In this document: in pieces, positions 1 through 11,103 of the stretch
Numbering within the stretch: position 1 is the first letter of the stretch
Layout: each line of letters begins with the position of its first letter
Assembly (NCBI GenBank): GCA_022376515.1
Contig: WTXI01000010.1
Coordinates: 868,001-932,000 of the forward strand
Source: Lactifluus volemus
Taxonomy: Eukaryota; Basidiomycota; Agaricomycetes; Russulales; Russulaceae
DNA: 64,000 bases
Direction: 5' to 3'
Made by a program: the position numbers and the translations under genes
The notes under the pieces: generated by a model
What the model was told of the DNA's origin: nothing
The model's input: the letters and a program-made list of their open reading frames with translations, nothing else
Database searches by the model: none

Positions 1-561
1 TATATCACTGTAAACTCTGCGAATAGATGGCATGCATACCGACGGCGGAAGCGAGGTTTCAGGCTTTCCCAGCGCCTTCAAAAGGAAACGTCTAGATGGT
101 GATAAGAAAAGTAAGCCAATGGGAGCCTAGAATTCTCCCGGAGACGTACATTCATAAGTTGAGAAAGCGGCTGAGAAGGGTGGCTGATAAGTATACAGTG
201 TGACAGGAGAATTGAAAAGTGTTCACACCGTGAAAGAGGGCAATTATGGCAATAGTTAAGAAAAGCTGGCCAAGCATGGTCGCTCAGTTCACACAAGCAA
301 CCGCTTCTGCTGTGCCGCCAAGGTCAGGTCGGCCCGCCACGGACCGTAAAATGACCTTTTACCATGTTTAATGGCCGTTTTATGATAGCATGGAAAGGTA
401 CTGCACTACGCGTGATGCCTGTCAGAGCGTACGGGAGGTACGATGGTAACCAGTGAGGTGGACTTGCCTTTGAGACAGAGGTGTGAATATATGGCTCGTG
501 AACAGGGCGCATAATAAATAAACTCTACGTGAAGCCGAGTAACACCTTTGGTTGATTCATC
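1..561. other. Left-edge non-coding stretch
   Basis: I see no recognisable gene in this stretch. Short open frames exist on the minus strand but have no family resemblance or splice-site pattern. The right end must hold the promoter and 5' leader of the VPS5 gene that starts at 562. No clear TATA box is visible. Confidence 0.4.
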
Positions 562-3048
562 ATGTCCGGCTTTGACGATCTCTTACGACAATCTTCCAAA
601 GCATTGGAGGAAAACCCTTTCGAAGATCCTTTTGCGGCCCCACGCTCGGGTTCTCCAGACCCTTGGGCAAGTCTCGTCCACCAATCCGCTACCGTCAACC
701 CTCCTTCATTCGAATATGACTCTACTGTTTTCGACGTCGTGCCTACCACCCCACCAGCGGTCGGGGTACACAACGACTCTTTCGTCTTCTCAGAAGTCGA
801 ATCTCACGCGTCCGGTGCGCCAACCGCTAGATCAGATCCACTGGACTCAGTCAACTTGTCCGTGGATGATGAGCCGGAATCTGCGGCGAAACCCATCACC
901 TCTCCTGGTCATTCCGGTTTTAGAGAAAGCATAGAAATAGACCCGCCACCGATTTCCTCCCAACCATCTGCCCACATGCCCCCCTCGATGAGCCAGTTTC
1001 CGAGCCAGTTCCCTCCAGAGCGACTCCTCCGACTATTCCCTCTATCTCGACCCCACCAGCGAGCTCCCCTCTGGCACAGCTATCCTCCCCCATCACGCCT
1101 TCATCCACCTTCCTCACGCCTTCATCCGCTTTCCCCACGGAGCCAACAGAGAATGCGAGTCCGCCATCTCCCCCACCACCATCCTCAGCGCGACTACCGC
1201 TACGCCAACAAACTTCACAGCCATCCATTCATACTCCCTTCAGCTCTCCATCTGTAACGATTAGCGACTCTCATCGAAGCATACCATCACCTCTCGATCA
1301 ACCTCCAATTACCTCGTTCGCTAGTCTTGCATTGGGTGGGGAAAGCTTTAGTGGCTGGGATGGCGCCCAGAGTACGTTTATTAACAATACCTCGATGGTT
1401 GGTTCTGCGAAGGAGGGAGATGTCAACGATGATGACGGCGATGACGACGACGATAAGCCATTACGTCCACGACCAGTGAGTATATTATTCTACCACGTAT
1501 CGGCGTTTGCAATCTCATAGGTATTCAAGCCTCAGGCAGAAAGGAAGGAAACTGGTTTACAACCTGTGTTTACGATCACTGTCGATGACCCTCAGAAGGT
1601 CGGGGATCCTATCCGTGCGTTTACCATGTACACGGTACACACCAAGGCATGTCCTGTCTGAACTTGAGCCTATATCAGCTCTCTTGAACTTATCTTCCAG
1701 ACGACGTCCCCGATGTTCTCCAAGCCATCATTCTCTGTTCTCCGTCGCTATTCAGACTTTCTGTGGTTGTATGAGACCCTTGCGATCAATAATCCTGGGG
1801 TTGTTGTCCCTCCTGTACCAGAAAAGAGTCCATTCGGGCGATTCGATGACCAGTTCGTACGGCAACGGCGAACCGCACTCGAGAACTGCATAAACAAGAT
1901 AGCAAATCATCCGGTACTGTGCAAGGATACAGATTTAAGGCTCTTTCTAGAAAGTGATACGTTCTCGTTAGATGTATGCCACCCCGTTACCATTGCAAAG
2001 GATATTGACCTTATCTATGACAGATTAAGCATCGCAAAGCTGAAATCGCGAATGAACGGGGAGGCTTGATGGCATCCATTGGCCAGTCCATTACTGGCCC
2101 TCGCTTCGTCGAGATGGATGAGGTATTTCGACTAGCATCGTCGTTATAATAACTGATGTTCTCCCAGTGGTTTGACCGTCAAAAGGTGTATCTTGATGTT
2201 CTCGAGTCCCAGTTGCGTGGTCTCGCCAAAGCTATCGACGTTGTATCTAGGCAGCGCAACGGTATGTCTTTCACTGACTTGCTCTCTCGTGACATCTTGA
2301 CCCGACGAGCAGAGCTTGCCAATGCTTTGGGTGAGTTTGCGCAGACTGTCAGTGATCTTGCTGGTTCGGATCTCGGACAATCCCTCTCGCAATCGCTCGA
2401 AGCTATGGCGGAGCTAGAAGGCAAAGCCCAAGAGACAGAGTCTGCGCAGGCTCGCGCAGATCAGGCGACTTTACTGAGCACTGTGGACGAATATGCTCGC
2501 CTGATCAACTCGGTTCGAGTGAGTAACTATAACGCTGCCATACCACCGATCCTGACTTTGTGACTCCCTTCCTTTCAAGATGGCGTTTAGCTCGCGTGTG
2601 CGAGTGTATCATGCATGGCAAAATGCAGAAGGGGAGCTGCGCCGCATCAAGCAGACGCATGAGCGTAACCGCGCACAGGGTAAGATCGGGTCTGACCGTC
2701 TGGGGTATTCTTATTCTCAGATTGGCGAGGTTCGTTTTTAATTTTAATTTTTTCTATGCTTTATCTTTACGTGCCCAATCGCTCTATATATAGGCTGAGC
2801 GGCGGGTGTTGGAGGCGAAGCAAGAATTCGATCATGTATCACGCCTCGTGAAGAGTGAAGTAGCGCGCTTTGAGCAGGAGCGTATCGAGGATTTCAAGAA
2901 GAGTCTCGAGCATCTGCTTGACGACATGATTGCGCGACAGAAAGCGACGATCCATGCGCGGGAAGCATTCCAACAGTTGTTACTCAAGAAGGTACCTGTA
3001 GCTGGTTCGGGAGGACCGAAGGGAAACACAGTCACGTCTGCGGCGTGA
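562..3048 (+). CDS. VPS5: Retromer sorting nexin Vps5 (PX-BAR)
   Basis: Membrane-binding sorting nexin of the retromer coat, which recycles cargo from endosomes to the Golgi. Exons: 562-1475, 1521-1646, 1701-1973, 2024-2122, 2168-2518, 2580-2729, 2794-3048, about 722 residues. A long Pro/Ser-rich acidic N-terminus is followed by a PX domain (1521-1990) with the phosphoinositide-binding RRYSDF motif. A Vps5-type BAR coiled coil (about 2030-3000) contains the conserved stretch GGLMASIGQ and a WFDRQK segment. The second intron (1647-1700) begins GC, not GT, which is needed to join YTVHTK to TTSPMF. The frame changes once in exon 1 at the C6 run 979-984; one extra C restores a continuous protein, so I read this as a lost base. 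Start at 562 is the first ATG in frame. Confidence 0.9.
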
Positions 3049-3327
3049 AAATATGGCACTACAGTACTACTTCTTGTACCAATTGTTGCGGCATGCTTTG
3101 ACTCAACCAATTTCAAATACCGGAAAAGATCCGCATCACAGAAATCAGCAAGGCACACCAATAGCAAAGCTGGATTTGCACTGCACTGATTACCTGCAAT
3201 CAAGGTAATGCAAGCAAGGTAATAACTTCAGTTTAAGAGTTTCGCACAAACACAGGCATCGTGCCAAAACTTGGTGTTCCAGCCGCGGAATAATCTTATA
3301 AATATTAGGAGAGGTGACTGCACATTG

Positions 3328-3337
3328 TATATATAAT
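3328..3337 (+). promoter_or_regulatory. TATA-like element of the MYND gene
   Basis: An alternating TATATATAA lies 33-42 bases before the ATG at 3370, a plausible TATA position for a short-leader fungal gene. The VPS5 stop codon is only about 280 bases upstream, so this gap must hold both the VPS5 3' end and this promoter. Assigned by position and composition only. Confidence 0.35.
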
Positions 3338-3369
3338 CCCGTCGTCGACCTTGAGTTCATATTCAACTG

Positions 3370-4407
3370 ATGCCCACAAACCTATCTATACCTGAGGACT
3401 TCGTCCTCGATGTGCACAATCTAGCCTCCATCATTTTGGATGCGCATACACGTACTGAAGTTCTCTTCCCCAATGCCCAGTTGCTCGAAGTCAATCGCGG
3501 AGACAAGCCCCTCTTCTCTCTTCCCTCCTGGGTATTGCCCCCGCAATGGCACTTGGCTGCAATCGATGGTCAACAACATGTCCTATGTGTCCTAAAATCG
3601 GACTCTCATGCAGCTGAGCGCACTACCATTGATACTTTCACTTCTCCAGAGGGGGTGATGACCTCGGACGGGCGCGAACTGACGCGTCGCGACATCGAAG
3701 ATATCTTCTGGCGATGCAAGACCTTTAACAGTGGGTATCTCCTTGCGTATGTCGCTCAGCGCGTCTTCGACAGCCTTCCGCCGACGGCATCTTTACGCGT
3801 CCGGACGTCCGCCAAGCACGAGATTGTCTGTAAGCCAAGCGATGTGATGATTGCGGAGATCGATATCTTGCCAAAAGAAGCCTTCCTCATCATCGACTAC
3901 GAGCCTCGCCCCGACGTCGGGCCGACCAAGCTGGGCATGACGCGGCATCTCTCGGGGTTTAGCGGCGTCATGCCCTGGGTCTTCCTGGTCATCGGCGAAC
4001 CCAAGGCGACCGATGTCGAACTCGACACTCGTGTCGTGTTCGACCTCGTGACTGCCCAAATCGGCGGGCGCGGTGGAGGCGAGGAGCTCTTCTCGCTCGA
4101 ACGCGCGTTTGACTATCATTCCAAGGTCTTGCCAGAGGTAGCAGACGATCTTGAGCCGTGGGTTCTTTCCGGGAAAATGCGTATCAAAGAACACGACATC
4201 CGTGCTCAGGGCGATGCGCTTGTGGAGATGGTGATGGATCGCCTGCGCAAGATCGCTAATGGGCAGGACGACTTTTGCTGGTACTGCGGCACTGACGGGG
4301 TGGACACTCGCTGTTCAAAGTGTAAGACCGCACATTTCTGTCGTTCCTGTCAACTACTGGGTTGGAAGTACCACAAGGTGTGGTGCAAATCGCTTCTTTC
4401 ACAATGA
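3370..4407 (+). CDS. MYND zinc-finger protein
   Basis: Intronless 345-residue protein. The last 45 residues form a MYND finger: CWYC, then CSKC, then FCRSC, and a final His and Cys (HKVWC), giving the usual eight metal ligands. MYND fingers in other proteins bind proline-rich partners. The rest (residues 1-290) has no motif I recognise. It is moderately acidic, has no signal peptide or membrane span, and resembles the many Agaricomycete proteins in which only the C-terminal finger is recognisable. The ATG at 3370 follows the TATA-like element and is the only good start. Function is unknown; family assignment of the finger is firm. Confidence 0.85.
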   Translation: MPTNLSIPEDFVLDVHNLASIILDAHTRTEVLFPNAQLLEVNRGDKPLFSLPSWVLPPQWHLAAIDGQQHVLCVLKSDSHAAERTTIDTFTSPEGVMTSDGRELTRRDIEDIFWRCKTFNSGYLLAYVAQRVFDSLPPTASLRVRTSAKHEIVCKPSDVMIAEIDILPKEAFLIIDYEPRPDVGPTKLGMTRHLSGFSGVMPWVFLVIGEPKATDVELDTRVVFDLVTAQIGGRGGGEELFSLERAFDYHSKVLPEVADDLEPWVLSGKMRIKEHDIRAQGDALVEMVMDRLRKIANGQDDFCWYCGTDGVDTRCSKCKTAHFCRSCQLLGWKYHKVWCKSLLSQ

Positions 4408-5153
4408 ATTCGTGTACTGTAAGTCACTTTCAAACTTCATTAATGGATTGTTCTTTACTGAATTGACGCAAATGTTCATACAATAATTGAAAGGGAAGAT
4501 GACTATGTATTGTATAATTTTATACTCGTGTCAGTTTTCTGCACGGGACAAAGGCATATGCGAATATATGTTTTGTTTTGTTTTTTTTCCATCTGTGGCG
4601 ATAGCGTTATTTTTACAATCCAGGTATCCGTTTATGGGTCACAGCATGACGATGGTTCAGATATTAGCCATCGAAGGTTCCTGTAGAGTACCTGCGTAAC
4701 AGAGGAAGATGCTGATGAGGGGCTTCTACTGCTCTGAATTCCACGCATGAAACGGAGTCCACGGGTCCACGCCGAGTGAACTAGTGAACGTTCAGATGAA
4801 GAGTACTTCAAGCTTCCAGGTTCGGGTAGTCGCACGAGTCGTCCTGCGGACGCCCTAACCTTGGGAAGTGGCTGCAAAATTTAAATCTACCCCTGGACCC
4901 GTTCCTCTGCTCGAGAGGACAAGTAGGTAAGCTTGTTGAACAAAGGAAGCTGGGAACGATTCTGGGCGACATTTCTTACACGGAGATTTACCCTGGCACC
5001 TAAAAGGGAAGGGACAAAATTTTCTAGTCCATGAGATAATTAACTTGGCGGTGCTGATACAGAAACAAAAGTCGTTAATATAATACGGACGGATGCCATC
5101 CGTGTCTCCAAATGCGTCGTCATCCCACATCGGTTTCTCTCCAAAACAACTGT
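4408..5153. other. Convergent 3' intergenic region
   Basis: The MYND gene ends at 4407 and MPE1, on the opposite strand, ends at 5154, so this 746-base gap holds two 3' ends. Short open frames on both strands show no splice pattern or family similarity. No repeat or RNA gene was seen. Confidence 0.4.
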
Positions 5154-7333
5154 CTATTCCCAATACCGCGCGACCTTATTATCCCTATCCGCATCCGGAC
5201 CCCCGACCTCAAGAAAGTCCGACGGTCGTTCGCGCTTGACGTTCCTCCTCCGACTATTGACAGGTTGGCGCTGATACGCCGAGTCTGCGCCTCCAGGTAA
5301 TTGCTGTTGTTGCTGTTGGTTTTGTTGCTGTTGCTGTTGTTGCTGTTGTTGTGACTGTTGTTGCGACGGAGTTATCTGCATCTGGGGACCCGCAAAACCT
5401 TGATTCATCAAGGGCATCATGCCCATCGGCATCATCATCTCCGCCGCGCCCATGCCGGACTGTGCAGCTGCCAGCGCGGCAGCGATCGTCTGCGCATGCG
5501 CGAGTTGCATCTGCAGCTGCTGGTGCTGCATCTCCGTTTGCTGGCGTACGTGGGTGGGTAGAGAGCGCGTGCCGCTGCTCTGCAAAGCTAGCGAGATCTG
5601 TTGGATCTGCGCTTGTAGTTGCGGGATGCTATCGACGATCATTTGGGACATGGCAAAGTCGGCGGGGAGGTCTTCCTGCGCATATAGGCCTGCCTGCAGG
5701 TCATCGGGTGCGGGAGTCTGCGTACAAGCGTATACGAGTTATCAGTTGACGAAAGCGCAGGGGTAATGAAGAGAGAGTTCGGTACCTGAGAGAGGGAGTC
5801 GGCTGGGGTGGAATCGTTCGTCTGACCTTCTTCTTCCCTCTGACCCGCTTCGATCTCCTTGTTGATATAATCAACAACTTTCCTGCGCATCGGCCTGTCG
5901 ATGACCAGTTTGTCTAGCGAGGCGACCTTGGATGCACAGTTGGGGCAGATAAAGTCCTTTTCGAGCAAATGGGTCTGAATACAGTCCTCGCAGTAGGCAG
6001 TCCCGCAACAAGGGGTCTTAACTGCGTCGCGGAAGATCCGATTGTCGATGGGGCAGACGATGCTTGGGTCTTTTGAAGGACGCTCGCGAACTTCGGCTTC
6101 GGAGAGGCCCTTCGATTTGATGGTGTGCCTCTGCCATGATGCCCTGCGCAAAAAAAACAAACAGGTGTGAGTCGATCGGATAAGAGAAGTGTGGGCGCGG
6201 GACAAGAGGACTCACGAATCCGGTTGCGCGACGACATAGCCACCTTCTGGAGTCACCATGACTCCTTGGCCTATCCGTGCACCACCTGGATTGTCGACGG
6301 CTTTGAGGAAGCTTCTCGGGATACCAGTCGTCCGTTTGATGCGTGGCTTATTATCGAATTCACGATCATTATTTGTTGGACAGTCTTGAATCCAATGACC
6401 TTTGCAATCAAAGTGAGACGGAACCACTTCGAAGGTTGTGAGAAGGGAATCGGAAACAAGCAAACATACCTTTCTGCCCACAACGGTAGCACACATAACT
6501 GGGCGGGAGCGGTCGATCGTTTTGTTGGTGATGGGACGGCGCAGACGGCTTGCCTCCACGACCAAAGCCAGTTCCACGTGGATTCGTATAAATCCGGGTT
6601 TGACTGAGAATGGGGAAAACGGCCCGCGATAGAACAGAAAAAAAAAAAGGGTGTGCATTAGAGAAAACTACTACTGGACAGGAAGAAGCGCCAAAAGGCG
6701 ACACCAACTGTGACATTTTTTCCTGAGTCTCCTCCCAGTTCGCGGACTGAAGTTGAAATATAGCGGCCATCGCAGCCGCTTCGTCTTCCTTACCACTGAG
6801 GGTCTGGAGGGGAGCCTGCTGCTGTAGTTTGACCACGCGTAGGAGGAAGGATAATGGAGAACAGGAGTGTACGCACGGCGGCCGACTTCGATGACGCCTC
6901 CTTGTCAAATCGCCTTGACATTGAGCCCTTGCCAGACCAGGACGTGCTGCCTGGTTGGCTATTAGACTTTGACTCGGAAGTGGTTGACGTTCCTGAAGCT
7001 CCAATATACATAGCCGCTTTACCCTTTCCAGGACGGGTAAGAGGTACTCGTTTCACAACAACAGAAGAGGATCTAGGAATGGTCTGCGAGTCGTCCTTTA
7101 ACTCTGTGAGGAATGAGGGGATCAGATCGACAATGTTACACTAGATGGGTGAGAAACAGACCTTCCCCGGATGAGCTGTCGAAAACAGCAAGGTCAAAGT
7201 CATTGGCTTTTGCAAGACTATTGGCGAGAATAATCTCTTTTTTAAGATCAAACACAGAGATACTAGGGCCATCAAAAGTCACCCTAGACTCCTCTCTCTG
7301 AGACTTGAACTTGTAAAAGACGGAAGAGGCCAT
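5154..7333 (-). CDS. MPE1: Cleavage/polyadenylation factor subunit Mpe1 (RBBP6-like)
   Basis: RING-type subunit of the mRNA 3'-end cleavage and polyadenylation factor. Exons in transcript order: 7333-7162, 7103-6877, 6821-6709, 6603-6470, 6399-6216, 6143-5786, 5717-5154; 583 residues with no frame problem. An N-terminal ubiquitin-like DWNN domain (residues 1-80, beginning MASSVFYKFKSQ) is followed by a CCHC zinc knuckle (CYRCGQKGHWIQDCP, split by the fourth intron). Next comes a RING/U-box (CPIDNRIF to CPNCASK), the canonical Mpe1/RBBP6 order. The C-terminal 180 residues are Gln/Met-rich, with a CAG-encoded polyglutamine tract. The 105-nt third intron is unusually long and has a long T-run before its acceptor. 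It is convergent with the MYND gene. Confidence 0.95.
5299..5376 (-). repeat. CAG/CAA polyglutamine tract in MPE1
   Basis: Imperfect CAG/CAA triplets encode an almost pure glutamine stretch of roughly 20 residues near the Mpe1 C-terminus. Trinucleotide tracts like this tend to vary in length between strains. The tract stays in frame. Confidence 0.85.
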
Positions 7334-7442
7334 TCGGCACAGATATCAATTAAAAACCAATCTGCTAGAGTGATGCAAACCAAACAAGTCAAGTGTATGC
7401 GCAGTTCAAGCTCGCTGCAATCACGTGCGACTATGTACATGA

Positions 7443-7470
7443 ATTTATTTCTATTTATTTATTTATTTAC
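7443..7470. repeat. (TTTA)n microsatellite
   Basis: Five to six copies of a TTTA-type tetramer lie immediately downstream of the stop codon of the cystathionine beta-synthase gene, in its presumed 3' UTR. Visible directly as TATTTATTTATTTATTTAC. Confidence 0.8.
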
Positions 7471-7473
7471 TCA

Positions 7474-9034
7474 TTAAAGCTTGGCAGGCCGGTCAAGCAC
7501 CTCAGCAATTCGTCGCCCAAGTGGTGAAGGTTCCTGTCGAAGAGCCATGTCAAGGAACCAATCTTTGCCGATGTAATTCCTCAATCTGTCGGTGTTATGT
7601 TAATGGGCGAAACAATCCGTTCCGATCACACGTACCCATCGGGCAGTAGAATAACAACATTCTTTCCCCGAGTCTGTGCTATCTCGCGTCCGCTCTCAGA
7701 GCGCAACCATGCCAGGGCACCTGCGAGAGCGCTGCCGCTGCTCCCGCCAACTAGCATTCCCTCGTGGCGCATGAGTAACTGTACCGCAGAGAATGCGTCC
7801 GTATCATTTGTCTTCATCCAGGTATCGATCATATTAGGCTCTCGCGTGAGTACGTCCGGGACAAAGTCATAGCCTATTCCCTCAACGATGTACGGACGGC
7901 CTTTGTCTGTTTCGTTGAGAGAAGGAGGGATCGCGAGAACGGACCCAACCTGGGCGTGCATCAGTAAGCAGAGGTCAACAAGATATATGAGTAACGAACG
8001 GGGTCCACGGCTACAACAATGCAACCCGGATTGTGGGCTCGTTTGATTCCTTTCGCGACGCCAGAGATTGTGCCACCGGTTCCGGCACTCGCGATGAAGA
8101 CATCAACTTTCCCTGACGATGGATGGACTGTATTTGAAGGCGTCGATGTGACGCTGCGATGATCTCGGGCGCAGTAGTAAGCTCATGCGCGAGTGGATTG
8201 TTCACCTGCGTGCAAAAATATGAGATGCGGCGTACGCACGTACAAGGAAAACAACATTGCGATATTGATCCAGGATTATGCCACCTGGTATCTCTCTCTG
8301 CAAGCGCAGCGCCACGCCTATGGCCACAACAGTTCAGCTCCGTTAGGCCATGATTCAAAGTACTCTACCTATATGACTTTCTGGGGCATCCCAGGCAGCT
8401 TCATTTGGAGTCCGCACAACTTCAGCGCCGAGAGCGCGCAATGCCGCTTCTTTTCCTATGACAAGCCTTAAGATGAGTGGTAGCAACATGTGAATGTCGC
8501 ACGTACAAGCGACATCTTCTTTGGCATAGTAATGATCACTGAATATCCCTTATCTGTAGTATTCAGTACCTGTCCTCGTTGGCGGGCATGATTGTGCTAC
8601 CTTTATAGCGCAAGCCATCGCCAGACCGATTCCTATGACATAGCATAACACGAAGCTTTTAGCGACGAAGTAAGCTGTTGAGAGCCAAAGAAGCGTACCT
8701 GTGTTTCCTGAAGTTGGTTCAATGACCACACTCTGCCCTGGAATGAGTTTCCCTTCTTGTTCCGCAATCTCGACCATTCGCTTCGCAATCCTATCTTTCA
8801 CGGAACCACCAGCCGAGGTGTATTCCATCTTCCCAACTAAGGCGAACATGGGCCCTTTGAATGACCCGGTGCACAAGTAGTGAACTTACGTAGGTTGCAT
8901 TTGAGACCTTCACGTTCCGCTATCCTATCGAGTCGAATGAGAGGTGTGTTTCCAACTGCATCAAGAACTGAATCAAGAACAGTGTAGATCTTGACATCTT
9001 CGAGAGTGAGGGAGAAAACAGTTGAGGTTGCCAC
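7474..9034 (-). CDS. Cystathionine beta-synthase, catalytic-core form
   Basis: PLP enzyme condensing serine and homocysteine to cystathionine (transsulfuration). Exons: 9034-8890, 8836-8699, 8632-8601, 8548-8507, 8455-8369, 8317-8256, 8205-8000, 7949-7636, 7585-7474; about 379 residues. Visible motifs: the PLP lysine in GGSVKDR (about residue 62), the cofactor-binding PTSGNTG loop, and the phosphate-binding [10 protein letters not shown] loop. It lacks the C-terminal CBS (Bateman) pair and heme-binding N-terminus of the long human-type enzyme and stops soon after the core. The last three residues are AKL, a peroxisomal PTS1-type signal. Two frame breaks need one missing base each (an A run near 8451 and a G near 8152). 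A cysteine synthase role cannot be excluded. It shares a divergent promoter with the Nudix gene. Confidence 0.85.
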
Positions 9035-9319
9035 GTGGGTCCAGAGTTGATTAATTTACGGTGATTGTGTCAATGGCCGGAACGGAACTCGGGTGTCATC
9101 GCTTCACTTGACAGCCATGTACTGTACCCCGCGGAGGTGCCAGTAGAATGTTAAACATAAACAGGAAAAACGATGAGTTTGACTCGCAGTATTGAGATGA
9201 CTGGGAAATCCCGAATATCTCTCCCATATGACGTCTTTCTTGTTATCACCTTATCGTCCTGTGCGACGGCGTAACTCTGCTGCGTTATTCTATCACATCC
9301 AGTTCGTCATAAACGGATA
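9035..9319. promoter_or_regulatory. Divergent CBS/Nudix promoter region
   Basis: These 285 bases separate the two start codons of head-to-head genes, so both core promoters must lie here. No convincing TATA box or palindromic operator was picked out by eye. Confidence 0.5.
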
Positions 9320-10535
9320 ATGTCCCAACCCAAAATACTCTCCATCGAAGACCTCGACACCACAGACGCAAAGTGCGTACCTACCAAAAAATCCCTTTCC
9401 CAACCCCCATAAACATATCCGCTCATCTCCGGGGTTTTCCTTTAAAAGATGGGTGAGCTTGAAGAAGATAAACTGGCAAGACCAAAAGGCAAGCAGGTAA
9501 TTCCTCCATCCGTGTTCTCGTCACTGGCCGGTCCCTTATTGACAGGTTCGTTTTAGAGGGTCTGGGAGGCCGCGACTAGACGCACGCGTGCTGAATCTGG
9601 CGTAGATGGTAAATTCACTACATCATCACCCGTTATCTGCTGTAGTAGTGGCGCCCCAAGTAATAACCCCTTTGCCGGCAGCGGTCGCAATTCTGGCTCT
9701 AATCCGTTCCAAGACGCGCACGTTTCCCCTCTCCACCGTGATCGTAGAGCAATTTCGCCCTCCGATGGACAAGTTCGTCGTCGGTCAGACAAACCTTTTT
9801 TGTTTTCTCACCTAGCATTTTTTCTAAAACCATTTTCGCGTTTTTGTTTTGTAAAATTTGCAGAACTCCCCGCAGGGTTGATCGATGAGGGCGAGACGCC
9901 CGAAAGGGCAGCGATTCGTGAGCTTCAGGAAGAAACCGGGTATGCGGCAGAGGGTGTCCTCGAATCGAGCGCAGTTCTCGCGACTGACCCCGGTCTTTAT
10001 CTCCATTCTTCCTGCGCGACCTCATTCACCTTGGGCTAACAACCCGACCCGATCTGGGTGGGCCCTCTTCTTTTTCTTTAAAAAAACAGGCATGACGACG
10101 GCCAATATGAAACTCGTCGTTCTAGACGTGCCGCTGGATGGCGAGATGGTGTCGCCAGACCAGGACCTCCAAGATGGTGAGGTGATCGTGAGACGCGCAG
10201 TAGAATTGAAACTCCTGTATGGGTTGCTTAAAGGTACGTTTTTAGGTCCCGTGCCACAACTAGCAGTTTAGGTCCAATCTGGTTCTGATTGCTCTTTCTT
10301 TTTCCCCCCCATATTGCGTTGCAGAATATGAAAAGGTCTGTTATCATTGATGATTTTCACACACACACACACTTCCGCCGGCGGGCGTTTCTGACTTGCT
10401 GACTTGACCCATGTATGAAACGTATTTGATTGGCTCTACGAAACAGAGAGCTATCTCGTCGACGCGAGGTTATTGCACCTCGCTGCTGGCTTCGACTTGG
10501 CCGAGCGCCTGCGAGCGGGTGACATTTCATTGTAG
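9320..10535 (+). CDS. Nudix ADP-sugar pyrophosphatase (Ysa1-like)
   Basis: Hydrolyses ADP-ribose or other nucleoside diphosphate sugars; resembles yeast Ysa1 and human NUDT5. Eight exons: 9320-9372, 9449-9496, 9559-9608, 9646-9783, 9864-9992, 10090-10233, 10325-10335, 10449-10535; 219 residues. The full Nudix box is present in exon 5: Gly, then Glu five residues on, and RELQEETGY, matching GX5EX7REUXEEXGU. The family segment VIVEQFRPP lies just before it. Exon 7 is only 11 nt, and its phase is needed to keep frame into the last exon. The final acceptor could be AG at 10446 or 10448; only 10448 keeps the frame. No frame errors. Confidence 0.88.
10363..10378. repeat. Short (CA)n tract in a Nudix intron
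   Basis: About seven CA dinucleotides lie inside the last intron of the Nudix gene. Short enough to be unremarkable, but a candidate polymorphic marker. Confidence 0.7.
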
Positions 10536-11103
10536 ATTTCAGCAATTGGGGGTTGCTTCCAAAGCTGGCGTAGGCTACATAGAGGAATCTGCTTGTAATC
10601 CCAAGGACACAATTACACCACTGCTGGTGTCATGATCCTCAACCATGTGGTGTGCACGATGCACCTGATATGACTCGGAAGATCAGGTCGGAAACCCTCT
10701 ACCTTGTGGCGCTCGAAGAAGTGGTTCTTTAACGATCACGATGACTACTCCCTGTTTCCCTCTTGGGGATCAATTGCAACAAGTCATTTCATTCAATGTA
10801 ATGAGATCACATAGTTTCTCCGGCGAAGTAAGGAGTCACGTCTAGCCCTTGGAACAAATGCAATCATAGGCGATCAGTGCGCACGCGCTGAACTGTAAAA
10901 CGATTCGCAAGGGACTACCAAAACGGTATTGTCTATCGCGAGATACAGTAAGGGGTTGAGGAGGGAAATCCATACAGTAAAACCATATGTAGAGTTAAAA
11001 AAAATACACAAATTGAGCCAGACCTAGTAGACACAACCGGAAAAAATGGGGGGGCATACCAAGGAAGAGGAACGACCGAAACAGAAGATGCAAGTCATTT
11101 AAA
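10536..11103. other. Convergent 3' intergenic region
   Basis: This 568-base gap separates the 3' ends of the Nudix gene (+) and the J-protein gene (-). No open frame with family similarity, repeat or RNA gene is visible. Confidence 0.4.

Noticed and set aside
862..923. A possible 62-nt intron in VPS5 that would also fix the frame
   Set aside because: GT at 862 and AG at 923 have the right length, but the donor is poor, the removed segment reads as good protein (DDEPESAAKPITSPG) and the segment gained in the other frame does not.
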